Shown one piece after another: positions 25,590 through 34,365 of a stretch of DNA of 64,000 nucleotides. Every line of letters begins with the position of its first letter. Positions within the stretch are counted from its first letter, which is position 1. Source of the DNA: UBA4416 sp048498515 (GTDB lineage: Bacteria > Bacteroidota > Bacteroidia > B-17B0 > Aurantibacillaceae); NCBI GenBank assembly GCA_048498515.1, contig JBEHXV010000001.1, positions 186,001-250,000 of the forward strand, written 5' to 3'. A program made the position numbers and the translations under genes. A model generated the notes under the pieces. The model was given only the letters and a program-made list of their open reading frames with translations, ran no database searches and was not told the origin of the DNA.

Positions 25590-25739
25590 ATGCTATTAAT
25601 AAAGGAAAGAAAATGTGTACACATAAAATAACCTATAATATACAAAGTGCAACTAAAACATAAAAAACGGCAGGCTTAATTTTGCAAATTCTCTAGCCCT
25701 GACCTGACTATTTTAGTAAGTATGTTATGACGATTTTTC

Positions 25740-26822
25740 TCACAGTGTGGTCAACTCTGCTTCAATTAAAAGTTGTTTAAGCTTCCCAAAAATCTTTCCA
25801 GCAATTAATGCATTGGAAGTATCTTTGTGATTTACTTTATACTCTTCTATTAATCTATTTATAGTTTCAGGAAGTACACCAGAGTTGAGTTGAGAAATGT
25901 AAGCCACTAATTTTGTTAGAAATGAATCCGGTATTGGTACTTCGTCATACTTTTCAAATTCATATCGATCCCAATTTCCTATTAATTCCCCAATTTTAAA
26001 CGCAAGAAGTTCCTCACCGGCTAATGAATGTTCAAGACTTTTTATCAGTCCACTAACCCTTTCTGCATTATCGTCTGATAATTTCCAATGAAAATCTTTT
26101 TCTTTTTGTCCTGTTACGTACGGTATTAGATAACTTAGAAAGTTACTTATTTCGGACTTTATTTTATTTTGCTCTTCATCTGAACAAATTGCAATGCAAG
26201 CACTTTCTATAATTGCACATACTACTTCCATTTTTCGTGGATCTTCTTGAGCTAAAAAGCCAAATTCCCCATATATAAGATTGGTGTAATATTTCAAATT
26301 AAGCCCATAGAAACTTAACTCTAAAAGACTAAATAACCGTTTAGGTTTTTTACTTTGAAAAGAGTTAAGGTCAATTTGAGGGAAATGTTTTTTGAAAATT
26401 TTTTCGTTCGTTACTAACTCCTGAACAATATCGTTCCAGAAAAAAATGCCAACAGGAAATTTACCCGCATCTTTCCTTTTTTTAGAAATCAATCGCACTT
26501 CTCTTTGAAGGGGTGCGTCTGTTGAATGAGTGGTTGCAATGAAAAATATTTCCAAAGGCGGTTCAAACATTTCTGCTTTTATTATCTCTTCCTCAATTGT
26601 TTTTAATGTCAGGTGCAAATCATATTTTTTACATTGAACACCTGCATTTAGAAAAAAATAATCGTTTCCATAAACATCAACCCCATACTGAGCTTGATAA
26701 GTCCTACCATGTCGCTGCAAATTAGGGCTTTCCCATTTTATTTTTAAAGCGTCTAAAGTTATTTCTTCAAACTCCTCCCAGGATTTAGGAGTTGGTAAAT
26801 TCATATTTGATAGTGTAGGCAT
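25740..26822 (-). CDS. Putative PD-(D/E)xK nuclease-domain protein, solitary defence-like gene
   Basis: The 360-residue protein has an N-terminal domain (about 13-150) with the order expected of a restriction-endonuclease-like fold: acidic residues in SWEEFEE (E16/E17, E19/E20), G47-V-D49-V-Y-G, a 13-residue gap, then Q63-C-K65. The stretch Q-R-H-G-R-x-Y-Q-A-Q-Y-G-V-D is typical of nuclease domains that head multi-domain antiphage proteins. Residues 160-360 are helical and unrecognised. No ATPase or methylase lies nearby. The gene is visibly more A+T-rich than its neighbours, which fits recent transfer. Nuclease activity and a defence role are inferred from motifs only. Confidence 0.6.
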   Translation of the reverse strand: MPTLSNMNLPTPKSWEEFEEITLDALKIKWESPNLQRHGRTYQAQYGVDVYGNDYFFLNAGVQCKKYDLHLTLKTIEEEIIKAEMFEPPLEIFFIATTHSTDAPLQREVRLISKKRKDAGKFPVGIFFWNDIVQELVTNEKIFKKHFPQIDLNSFQSKKPKRLFSLLELSFYGLNLKYYTNLIYGEFGFLAQEDPRKMEVVCAIIESACIAICSDEEQNKIKSEISNFLSYLIPYVTGQKEKDFHWKLSDDNAERVSGLIKSLEHSLAGEELLAFKIGELIGNWDRYEFEKYDEVPIPDSFLTKLVAYISQLNSGVLPETINRLIEEYKVNHKDTSNALIAGKIFGKLKQLLIEAELTTL

Positions 26823-26939
26823 AATCTAACTATTATTGCTATGGTATTGTACAATTACACATAGTAGTTGATGTCATTTTTCGGCATTAAGTCGTTCGTG
26901 TCTTGCCCTAAATCTAAATCCGCATAAAACCTGCGACCA

Positions 26940-28304
26940 TTACGAACCTTTCAATTTCGCCCTCATCAAAGGAATAAGCGCCAGCATTCCAATGACAAAG
27001 AACACAATTAAGGATAAAATAGACTGGCGCATGCCGCCAACAATCTGACTAATTGTACCAAATAAAATAGTACCCATAATCATTCCTAGTTTCTCAATCA
27101 CGTCATAAAAGCTGAAAAAGCTGGTATGATCTTCAGTTTCCGGTAAATATTTTGAATAGGTAGAACGTGACAAAGCCTGCACACCACCCATTACCAAACC
27201 AACCAAAAATGCGACTATGTAAAACTGAACCGGAGTTCGTACTACTAAGTAAGTAAACACACAAATAAAGATCCAGATGGCAATGGAACACATTAAAGCT
27301 TTGATGTTGCCAATTTTTGTTGAGAGCCAGGAAAATAAATACGAACCGGCAATACCTACAAACTGAATGATTAAGATACTAACAATTAAAGAAGTGGTTT
27401 TGGCTTTTTCTCCTGCCTCTCCTGCCCCCCAATCTATTTCGTTACGGGCAAACAATACGGCAACTACCATAATGGTTTGCACGCCCATGTTATAAAAGAA
27501 ATAACCCGACAAAAACTGTTTCAGCGTTGGCATTTGTTTTATTTGCAACCACACCTGCTTTAATTCTCTGAAGCCTTTTGACAGAATTCCTGTCCTGTCG
27601 GCAGTATGATTGTCGTGCGTTTTGTTAGGAAGGTTTGCAAAAGTGTATTGAGCAAAGCCCATCCACCAAAGACCAACCAACAAGAACGAAACCTGAACAT
27701 CAATTCCTTTATAATTAATATCGTCGCCTAAAATATGCCAAATGGTTTTTGTCATAACCAATGCCAAGCAAACAATTAACAATAATGAGCTTCCAAAATA
27801 GCCTAAAGCAAAGCCGCGGGCGCTTACCTTATCCTGATTTTCAGAAGATGCTATTTGTGGTAAATAAGAATTATAATACACCAGGCTGCCCCAAAACCCA
27901 ATGGTTGCTGTAATAAAGGGAACGAAGCTCAGCTCTAAATGATGTTTGCTAAAAAAGAATAAACACATGCAGGAAATAGCTCCCAAATAGCAGAAAAACT
28001 GAAGAAAGCGTTTTTTATTTCCCAAATAATCAGCCACACCGCTTAATAAAGGAGAGATCATTACTACAATGGCTAAAGCAAAGGAATATACATACTCATA
28101 AAGCACATGGTTATCCAATTCGAAGCCAAAATAATTCACTTTATGACTAATGACCTCCTGGGCTAAGTTTTTAGTGGATGTTACCGCGTCATAAAAATTT
28201 GGGAAAATAGCGGATGTAATCACCAGTGGAAACACAGAGTTTGCCCAGTCGTAAAAGGTCCAGGCTTTAATGGTTTTAGCGTTGTCTTTTTCTATAAAGT
28301 TCAT
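26940..28304 (-). CDS. UMF1/Atg22-like major facilitator transporter
   Basis: The 454-residue protein has 12 hydrophobic segments. The N-terminus (AWTFYDWANSVFPLVITSAI) is the hallmark of the UMF1 family, named from yeast Atg22, a vacuolar amino-acid exporter. An internal block, GGVQALSRSTYSKYLPE, is the conserved loop of this family. It is a likely solute exporter with unknown substrate. It lies downstream of the OmpA-family gene on the same strand, and the gap between them is filled by a periodic inverted repeat. Confidence 0.9.
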   Translation of the reverse strand: MNFIEKDNAKTIKAWTFYDWANSVFPLVITSAIFPNFYDAVTSTKNLAQEVISHKVNYFGFELDNHVLYEYVYSFALAIVVMISPLLSGVADYLGNKKRFLQFFCYLGAISCMCLFFFSKHHLELSFVPFITATIGFWGSLVYYNSYLPQIASSENQDKVSARGFALGYFGSSLLLIVCLALVMTKTIWHILGDDINYKGIDVQVSFLLVGLWWMGFAQYTFANLPNKTHDNHTADRTGILSKGFRELKQVWLQIKQMPTLKQFLSGYFFYNMGVQTIMVVAVLFARNEIDWGAGEAGEKAKTTSLIVSILIIQFVGIAGSYLFSWLSTKIGNIKALMCSIAIWIFICVFTYLVVRTPVQFYIVAFLVGLVMGGVQALSRSTYSKYLPETEDHTSFFSFYDVIEKLGMIMGTILFGTISQIVGGMRQSILSLIVFFVIGMLALIPLMRAKLKGS

Positions 28305-28312
28305 AAGTTTAA

Positions 28313-28420
28313 TTAGTTAATTCGACAATGAGTCAATTAGTTAATTGGCATTATTTATTAAAGGCTTAAATTAAGTTTTTTATTCAATTGTCACATTACC
28401 TAATTGTCAAATCGACTAAT
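28313..28420. repeat. 8-nt periodic inverted repeat between OmpA-family and UMF1 genes
   Basis: The left arm consists of 8-nt words (TTAGTTAA, TTCGACAA, TGAGTCAA, TTAGTTAA). The right arm (CAATTGTCAC, then ACCTAATTGTCAAATCGACT) is their imperfect reverse complement, with an AT-rich loop. The element fills the gap exactly and supplies the TAG stop codon of the OmpA-family gene. Confidence 0.75.
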
Positions 28421-29504
28421 TTTTTATGATCTCGAACTCCACCCTTCTGTTCTTTGCCATGCCTTCATCGGTATCGTTACTGGCTACAGGATACTCGCTG
28501 CCGTAACCTTTGAAATGCATTTTGTTTTGAACGCCTTTCTTAATCAGGTACTCAAACACTTCCCTGGCACGTTGCTCCGATAATTTCTGGTTCTTAGACC
28601 TCGATCCTGAGTTATCGGAATGCCCATTAATTTGTACCTCCATTTGAGGATTGCGGATGAGGTATTGCGATAATTTATTGAGCTCAGGATACGATTCGGG
28701 TAAAATATAATAGCGCCCGTTCTCGAAGAAAATATTTTTCAGGGTCACTTTTTCACCTACTTTAATATTGTTTTTCACTTCCAATACCGAATCTTCTTCA
28801 TTCACACTGAATGAGCCTACAATTTCCACTTTTACTTTTTCGGCCACCACTTTTTCTTTTACCAACGATACATCATCAATAAAATAATAAGCTTCCTTAA
28901 ATCCAAATTTGAAAATGTTCATACGGATCATGTCCTTTTTTACGTGCGGACTAAAGTTACCTATGGTCAGGTATTTTTCGCCTCCATCGGCCAGGTATTT
29001 CCCTTTGATCCTGAACCATTTGTAGCCATTAATAAAGCTGCCCTTTTTGCTTACCGAATCAATTAAAGCGCTTTTAACCACATCGCCCTGGCTTTTATAG
29101 CCCATTTTGGTAAACAGGGCTCCAAAAGATTTAAGGCTGGCGTTACTCCAAAAGGCAAGTCTCACGTACATTTCAAATTCGTATGTGGTACCGCGGTGCA
29201 GGGCATCGGCCAGTTTTACCTGCAAAAACTCCTTGTATTTCTTCTGGAAACGAAGCCCGGCATAGCAATCGCCTGTTCGCGCCCCTTTTTGAGCTGTAGT
29301 ATCGTTGGTTAAGGGCTGCTGGTAATAGTCGACACTGGCAATTTGCTGCCAGGGAATGGCATTTTTAATATTTCCCGATTTTTTGCGGTAATTCTCAAAA
29401 CTACCATTTGGGACCAGGTTTTTCTGAATTTCGGTAGTTTGCTGGCCAAAAATGCAGGTTGAAACCACAATAAGCACCAGCAAATATGACTTTTTCAGCT
29501 TCAT
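28416..29504 (-). CDS. OmpA-family outer-membrane protein with N-terminal carbohydrate-binding-like domain
   Basis: The 362-residue protein has a signal peptide (about 1-20, CIFGQ). Residues 28-215 begin NLVPNGSFENYRKK and look like a jelly-roll carbohydrate-binding-like domain often placed at the front of such proteins. Residues about 255-362 are the OmpA-like peptidoglycan-binding domain (NGHSDNSGSRSKNQKLSEQR, with an Asp and Arg pair for diaminopimelate contact). It would tether the outer membrane or a surface complex to peptidoglycan. Its stop codon lies in the repeat arm at 28383-28420. Confidence 0.88.
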   Translation of the reverse strand: MKLKKSYLLVLIVVSTCIFGQQTTEIQKNLVPNGSFENYRKKSGNIKNAIPWQQIASVDYYQQPLTNDTTAQKGARTGDCYAGLRFQKKYKEFLQVKLADALHRGTTYEFEMYVRLAFWSNASLKSFGALFTKMGYKSQGDVVKSALIDSVSKKGSFINGYKWFRIKGKYLADGGEKYLTIGNFSPHVKKDMIRMNIFKFGFKEAYYFIDDVSLVKEKVVAEKVKVEIVGSFSVNEEDSVLEVKNNIKVGEKVTLKNIFFENGRYYILPESYPELNKLSQYLIRNPQMEVQINGHSDNSGSRSKNQKLSEQRAREVFEYLIKKGVQNKMHFKGYGSEYPVASNDTDEGMAKNRRVEFEIIKN

Positions 29505-29513
29505 TTATGTCCG

Positions 29514-29521
29514 CAAATGTA
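29514..29521 (-). promoter_or_regulatory. -7 promoter element for the OmpA-family gene
   Basis: TACATTTG on the minus strand matches TAnnTTTG 9 nt before the ATG at 29504; this leader would be very short. The -33 region is poor. It is adjacent to the divergent rpsT promoter. Confidence 0.4.
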
Positions 29522-29559
29522 AGTTTTAGACGATATTCGATAAATATTTGTTATGAACA

Positions 29560-29589
29560 TTTGTAATTAAAAAAAAAGCTGTATATTTG
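29560..29589 (+). promoter_or_regulatory. Strong Bacteroidota-type promoter for rpsT
   Basis: TTTG (29560-29563), an 18-nt spacer with a nine-A run, and TATATTTG (29582-29589) match the consensus perfectly. The A-run may act as an UP-like feature. The leader to the ATG at 29629 is about 32 nt. Confidence 0.7.
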
Positions 29590-29628
29590 CAATCCAAAAT
29601 TAAAAAACAGAATTAATACTTTACTAGA

Positions 29629-29886
29629 ATGGCAAATCATAAGTCGGCAATAAAAAGAATCAGATCAAATAACGCTAAACGTTTACAAAACCGTTATTAT
29701 GCTAAAACTACCCGTAACGCCGTAAAAAAATTACGTGGTACAGATAACAAAAAAGACGCTGCGGCTTTATTACCAAAAGTGGTTGCTATGTTGGATAAAT
29801 TAGCTAAGAAAAACGTTATTCATAAAAACAAAGCGTCTAACTTAAAGTCAAAATTGGCTAAAAAAGTAAACGCTATTGCAAAATAA
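29629..29886 (+). CDS. rpsT: Small ribosomal subunit protein bS20
   Basis: The 85-residue, Lys/Arg-rich helical protein starts MANHKSAIKRIRSNNAKRLQ, the diagnostic bS20 N-terminus, and has full family length. It binds 16S rRNA during small-subunit assembly. It uses a restricted, AT-ending codon set typical of highly expressed genes. It is monocistronic: a strong promoter lies upstream and an intrinsic terminator downstream. Confidence 0.98.
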   Translation: MANHKSAIKRIRSNNAKRLQNRYYAKTTRNAVKKLRGTDNKKDAAALLPKVVAMLDKLAKKNVIHKNKASNLKSKLAKKVNAIAK

Positions 29887-29910
29887 TCTGCAATTACAGA
29901 AATACTACAA

Positions 29911-29940
29911 AAAATCCCGCTTATTGCGGGATTTTTTTTT
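29911..29940 (+). terminator. Intrinsic terminator after rpsT
   Basis: AATCCCGC, loop TTATT, GCGGGATT, then a run of T. This is a compact, GC-rich stem with a T tail located 25 nt after the stop codon. Confidence 0.92.
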
Positions 29941-29981
29941 GATTTAATACTAAAATAATTAGGCTTTAAGTAATTATTTCA

Positions 29982-29989
29982 TATTTTTG
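29982..29989 (+). promoter_or_regulatory. -7 promoter element for the TPR lipoprotein
   Basis: TATTTTTG matches TAnnTTTG 29 nt before the ATG at 30019. No convincing -33 TTTG is visible. The element follows directly after the rpsT terminator, so the gene has its own promoter. Confidence 0.5.
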
Positions 29990-30018
29990 TCGAAATAAAA
30001 AACACATAACTCTCAAAT

Positions 30019-31761
30019 ATGATGAATACTAAAAATTTACGAAATTTAACCCTTGCTGTTGGCGCAACTGCCCTATTAGTTGGTTGCAATGGTTTAGGAA
30101 AAATGGTAAAAAAACAGGCTACTATTACTTATGATGTAAAACCTAATCCATTGGAAATGCATGGAGATAGCGTTGTATTCACAGTAACGGGAAAATACCC
30201 TGCAAAAATGTTTGCTAAAAAAGCAACCGTAACAGTTACTCCGGTTGTAAAATACGCGGGTGGCGAAAAAGCCATGAAACCTGTTATTTTAGTTGGCGAA
30301 AAGGGAACCGGCAGCGGTCAAAAGATCAGCTACGAAAAAGGCGGTACTTTTAGCTATACATCAGAAAAGTTTGTTTATGAGCCTGCCATGAAAGTAGCTA
30401 CTGTTGAGTTACGTGCTCAGGGCGCTGTAAAGAAAAAAACCAAAGATTTTACCCCGGTAAAAATTGCTGACGGTACCATTGTTACACCTTTATTGGTGCG
30501 CAACGATGAAAAAGGAATTTATGCAAAAGACGCTTTTGTAAAAATAACTCCTGTTAACCAAACAGCTAATATCTATTACTTAATCAACAAATCTGACGTT
30601 CGCGCCAGCGAAATGAAGAGTGATGAGATTAAGAATTTAGATAACTTCATCAACACAAACATCAACAACCCATGGTATGAGTTCAAAGATATTAACGTAT
30701 CGGCTTACGCATCTCCGGACGGTGAATTATCTTTAAACGAAAACTTAGCTAAAGACCGTGCAAAATCAGGTTCAAAAGCGGTAATGGGTCAGTTCAAAAA
30801 GAACAAGAACAAAGACCAAAAATTCGGTAAAGAAGAGTCAAACTACAAAACTCAAACAACTGCTGAAGATTGGGATGGTTTCAAAAAATTAATGGAATCT
30901 TCTTCAATTGCTGATAAAGATTTGATCTTACGTGTTTTAACCATGTACCAGGATGGTGACCAACGTGAAAAAGAGATCAAAAATTTATCGAAAACCTACA
31001 CTGAGGTTGCTGAGAAAATTTTACCAAAATTACGCCGTTCGGTATTAACTGTAAACGTTGACAAAAAATCACGTACAGATGAAATGATCACTAAATTAAC
31101 CACTACTTACCCTGATTCATTATCAGTAGAAGAAATGTTATACGGTGCTACATTAACCAACGACATCAACACTAAAGTAATGATTTACCAGGCTGCCGAT
31201 AAAAAATACGGTTCTGACTGGAGAACATCAAACAACTTAGGTGTGGCTTATTTAATGCAAAACAAAGTGGCTGAAGCTACCGACGCTTTTGGCCGTGCAG
31301 AAAAAACAGCTAACGGAAACCCGATAGTGATGAATAATTTAGGTATTATTGCCGCTAAAAAAGGCGACCGTAAAAAAGCAATGGAATACTACGATAAAGC
31401 TAACGGTGCCGGTACTGAAGTAAACTACAACAAAGGTATTGTTAACGTTCGCGATGGTAAATACTCTGACGCTGTTGGAAACTTTGGTTCTTACAAAGGA
31501 TTCAATAAAGGTTTAGCTGAGTTGTTAAATGGCAACCAGGGAGCTGTAGCTTCTACCTTAGATGGCAGCAGCGAAAAAGACATGGCAATGGCTTATTATT
31601 TAAAAGCTGTAGCTGCAGCACGTAACAACAACGCTGCTGACGTAAACTCAAACTTAAAAACAGCTATTGAAAAAGATGGTTCTTTAAAAGCAGCCGCTAA
31701 AGATGATGCAGAATTCATCAAAATGCGCGAAAATGCTGATTTCAAATCAATGACCAACTAA
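30019..31761 (+). CDS. Abundant-looking lipoprotein with OmpA-like and TPR segments
   Basis: The 580-residue protein has a lipobox ALLVGC, giving a lipidated Cys at about residue 23. Residues about 30-190 are beta-rich with Ig-like strands. Residues about 225-250 (NVSAYASPDGELSLNENLAK) resemble the OmpA-like motif of the DUF3868-linked Bacteroidota proteins, but it is degenerate. TPR-type helices follow at about 395-480, including VMNNLGIIAAKKGDRKKAME. Codon choice is strikingly uniform (TTA, GAA, AAA), like that of ribosomal-protein genes, so high expression is likely. It may be a structural outer-membrane lipoprotein; function is unknown. Confidence 0.75.
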   Translation: MMNTKNLRNLTLAVGATALLVGCNGLGKMVKKQATITYDVKPNPLEMHGDSVVFTVTGKYPAKMFAKKATVTVTPVVKYAGGEKAMKPVILVGEKGTGSGQKISYEKGGTFSYTSEKFVYEPAMKVATVELRAQGAVKKKTKDFTPVKIADGTIVTPLLVRNDEKGIYAKDAFVKITPVNQTANIYYLINKSDVRASEMKSDEIKNLDNFINTNINNPWYEFKDINVSAYASPDGELSLNENLAKDRAKSGSKAVMGQFKKNKNKDQKFGKEESNYKTQTTAEDWDGFKKLMESSSIADKDLILRVLTMYQDGDQREKEIKNLSKTYTEVAEKILPKLRRSVLTVNVDKKSRTDEMITKLTTTYPDSLSVEEMLYGATLTNDINTKVMIYQAADKKYGSDWRTSNNLGVAYLMQNKVAEATDAFGRAEKTANGNPIVMNNLGIIAAKKGDRKKAMEYYDKANGAGTEVNYNKGIVNVRDGKYSDAVGNFGSYKGFNKGLAELLNGNQGAVASTLDGSSEKDMAMAYYLKAVAAARNNNAADVNSNLKTAIEKDGSLKAAAKDDAEFIKMRENADFKSMTN

Positions 31762-31773
31762 GAAATATAATTA

Positions 31774-31808
31774 AAAAAAAAGCTCCCTGGAACCAGGGAG
31801 CTTTTTTT
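31774..31808 (+). terminator. Intrinsic terminator after the TPR lipoprotein gene
   Basis: AGCTCCCTGG, loop AA, CCAGGGAGCT, then seven T. The A-run before the stem makes it usable in both directions. Confidence 0.92.
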
Positions 31809-31900
31809 ATGACCAAAAAATTATTAAAAGCCTGTAAAAACCTCTATATTTAAACTCCTCATTGGCGCTGGTGTGCCATGAGAAAACCCTAGATCATCCT

Positions 31901-33151
31901 ATGGCCAAAGTTATTCCTTTTAGAGCAATACGTCCTGAGAACGATAAAGTTCATTTAGTTGCCTCACGCTCTGTTGATGGTTACAACTCCGCTGAATTAA
32001 GAGATAAACTTGCTGGTAACCCCTACTCTTTTTTACACGTTATTAACCCCGATTTTGACGATGGTATTAAAACCAAGCCGGGTTCAAAAGAACGTTTGGC
32101 AAAAGTAAAAGCCCACTTCAAAAAATTTGTTCGTGAGAAAATCTTCTTACGCGACGAAAGTCCCTGTTATTATTTATACCGTCAAATTAAAAATGGCGAT
32201 GAGTTCCTTGGCATTATTGCCTGCACCAGTATTGATGATTACATGAGCGGCGTCATTAAAATTCATGAACAAACCTTAACACAACGCGAAGAAAAACTAA
32301 AGGATTACCTGGATGTGTGTGAGTTTAATGCAGAACCTGTGTTATTTTGTTACCCAAACGATGAGGTCATTGACAAACTCTCGGACGAAGTAGCCGCCAC
32401 ACGTCCCGATTATGATTTTACCACTACGGATAAAGTTCGCCACACACTGTGGATCATGAGCAACCGAAAAACAGTGAAACAAATTGCCGAACGTTTTTCA
32501 ACCATCCCAAATATTTACATTGCCGATGGGCATCACCGCTCGGCCTCGGCAACGCTGTTGGGCAAATTAAGACGCAGCACGCGCAAATCCTATACCGGCG
32601 AAGAAGCTTTTAATTATTACCTCGGCGTGTTTTTTCCCGAAAACCATTTAAAGATCTACGATTACAACAGGATTGTAAAAGACCTGAACAATCTTTCGGT
32701 GAGTGAACTGATGCACCAACTGAAAAACAATTTTGACATTACAGAAATTAAGGAAAGTGATTTTAAACCAACCCGCAAGCACGAAATTTCGATGTATGTG
32801 GATAATAAATGGTATTCACTGAAAGCAAAAGATTCTATTTATAATGCCAAAGATCCTATTGACAGCCTTGATGCGGCTATTTTAACCAAGTACATCCTTG
32901 CTCCTGTGCTGGATATTCACGACCTGAAAACCGATAAGCGCATTGGTTTTATTCCTGGTGTGCGCGGCAGCAAGGAATTGAAGAAACAGGTGGACGAAGG
33001 CAAGGCCGCCATCGCGTTTGGCCTGTACCCGGTAACTATGGAGCATTTAAAGTGGATTGCCGACACTAATAACATTATGCCTCCAAAATCGACCTGGGTA
33101 GAACCTAAGATGCGCAGCGGTTTAGTGATTTATAGTTTGGAGGAAAATTAA
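31901..33151 (+). CDS. DUF1015 family protein
   Basis: The 416-residue protein has DUF1015 hallmarks: an N-terminal VIPFRAIRP, SFLHVINPDFD, and the central IADGHHRSASA. The family is widespread and its activity is not established; the conserved DGHHR resembles an enzyme active site. The start is ATG 31901 (MAKVIPFRA); an in-frame TTG at 31862 lacks context. It is followed after 31 nt by a GNAT gene through a small periodic element and then by a PLP-binding protein gene. Confidence 0.9.
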   Translation: MAKVIPFRAIRPENDKVHLVASRSVDGYNSAELRDKLAGNPYSFLHVINPDFDDGIKTKPGSKERLAKVKAHFKKFVREKIFLRDESPCYYLYRQIKNGDEFLGIIACTSIDDYMSGVIKIHEQTLTQREEKLKDYLDVCEFNAEPVLFCYPNDEVIDKLSDEVAATRPDYDFTTTDKVRHTLWIMSNRKTVKQIAERFSTIPNIYIADGHHRSASATLLGKLRRSTRKSYTGEEAFNYYLGVFFPENHLKIYDYNRIVKDLNNLSVSELMHQLKNNFDITEIKESDFKPTRKHEISMYVDNKWYSLKAKDSIYNAKDPIDSLDAAILTKYILAPVLDIHDLKTDKRIGFIPGVRGSKELKKQVDEGKAAIAFGLYPVTMEHLKWIADTNNIMPPKSTWVEPKMRSGLVIYSLEEN

Positions 33152-33152
33152 T

Positions 33153-33187
33153 GTGACAATAAGTCAATGAGTCGATTTGACAATGAC
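33153..33187. repeat. 8-nt periodic element between DUF1015 and GNAT genes
   Basis: Four words GACAATAA, GTCAATGA, GTCGATTT and GACAATGA follow one another without gaps. They share wording with the element at 28313-28420. The last word contains the ATG start of the GNAT gene. No inverted arm is visible, so it looks like a half-element. Confidence 0.65.
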
Positions 33188-33710
33188 TGAACAATCGCCT
33201 GAAATAATCCGTATTTCCATTAAGGATGTTGAAACACTCCGGAGCCTCAGCATACAAACCTTTACCGAAACATTTGCAGGGCAAAACACGGAAAGTGATA
33301 TGCAACAGTATATCTCCGAAAATTTAAGTACCGAAAAATTGTTAGCTGAATTGCAGCATCCGGATTCACGATTTTATTTTATCGGGTCAGGCAACAAGAT
33401 CATGGGTTATTTAAAATTGAACAGCAGTAATGCCCAAACAGAAAAAAACAATGCCAATAGCCTCGAAATAGAACGAATCTATGTTCTGAAAGAATATCAT
33501 GGAAAAGGCATAGGCTATTTGTTACTGAAAAAAGCCATTGAAGTAGGCCGTGAAAAACAGGATGCGTACATTTGGCTGGGTGTTTGGGAGGAAAACACAA
33601 AAGCCATTGCTTTTTATCACAAGCATGGTTTTGTAACCTACGATAAACATCTTTTTAAATTAGGCAACGATGAACAAACAGACCTGATGATGAAATTAGA
33701 ACTGAATTAA
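33183..33710 (+). CDS. GNAT-family N-acetyltransferase
   Basis: The 175-residue protein has the acetyl-CoA-binding motif IERIYVLKEYHGKGIGYLLL (the H-G-K-G-I-G loop of motif A), followed by AIAFYHKHGFVTYDKHLFKL, the typical motif B of GNAT enzymes. It acetylates an amine on an unknown small molecule or protein. The start is ATG 33183, which lies at the end of a periodic element; a TTG two codons earlier is less likely. Its stop is 1 nt before the ATG of the PLP-binding protein gene, so the two are co-transcribed. Confidence 0.88.
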   Translation: MTEQSPEIIRISIKDVETLRSLSIQTFTETFAGQNTESDMQQYISENLSTEKLLAELQHPDSRFYFIGSGNKIMGYLKLNSSNAQTEKNNANSLEIERIYVLKEYHGKGIGYLLLKKAIEVGREKQDAYIWLGVWEENTKAIAFYHKHGFVTYDKHLFKLGNDEQTDLMMKLELN

Positions 33711-33711
33711 C

Positions 33712-34362
33712 ATGCCTATAGCAGAAAACATAGCGTATATTAAAAAGAGCATTCCCCCGCATGTAACACTGGTTGCTGTTTCGAAAACAAAACCAAATGC
33801 CCTGCTTATGGAAGCATATGAAGCCGGACAACGCCATTTTGGTGAGAATTATGTGCAGGAACTGGTTGACAAGCAAAGTGCTTTACCAACCGATATTAAC
33901 TGGCATTTCATAGGGCATTTGCAAAGCAATAAGGTAAAATACATTGCCCCTTTTGTGCACCTCATTCATGGCGTGGACAGTTTTAGCCTGCTGAAAGAGA
34001 TCAATAAACAGGCACAAAAAAATAACCGGGTCATTGATTGCCTGCTGCAAATTTACATTGCGCAAGAGGAAACAAAATTTGGCCTGGATTTTAATGAGGC
34101 CGAAGCGATCTTGCATTCGGAAGAACTGAAACAACTGAAGCACATTGCCATTAAAGGCTTTATGGCCATGGCTTCCAATACTGATGATGAGGAACAAATT
34201 AAAAGAGAGTTCAGCTCACTAAAAACATTCAGTAATCAATATTCCCAACTTTCCATCCTGAGCTTTGGCATGAGCAGTGATTACCAACTGGCCATAGCCT
34301 GTGGCAGTACCATGGTGCGCGTAGGCAGCAGCATTTTTGGAGAACGGAGTTACGCGAAGTAA
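33712..34362 (+). CDS. YggS-family pyridoxal phosphate homeostasis protein
   Basis: The 216-residue protein is a single TIM-barrel domain of the YggS/PLPBP family. The PLP lysine is in VAVSKTKP (about residue 24), followed by HFGENYVQEL, WHFIGHLQSNKVK, LSFGMSSDYQLAI and STMVRVGSSIFGER. These proteins keep free PLP available and affect amino-acid metabolism; no enzyme activity is known. Length is typical. It ends the plus-strand DUF1015-GNAT-YggS run. Confidence 0.95.
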   Translation: MPIAENIAYIKKSIPPHVTLVAVSKTKPNALLMEAYEAGQRHFGENYVQELVDKQSALPTDINWHFIGHLQSNKVKYIAPFVHLIHGVDSFSLLKEINKQAQKNNRVIDCLLQIYIAQEETKFGLDFNEAEAILHSEELKQLKHIAIKGFMAMASNTDDEEQIKREFSSLKTFSNQYSQLSILSFGMSSDYQLAIACGSTMVRVGSSIFGERSYAK

Positions 34363-34365
34363 TTC

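Noticed and set aside
25590..25739. Possible regulatory RNA or attachment site between the terminator and the nuclease-like gene
   Set aside because: AT-rich sequence without repeats, tRNA-like ends or stable stems that I could find.
31862..31900. TTG start extending the DUF1015 protein by 13 codons
   Set aside because: ALVCHEKTLDHP has no similarity to the family; MAKVIPFRA is the expected N-terminus.
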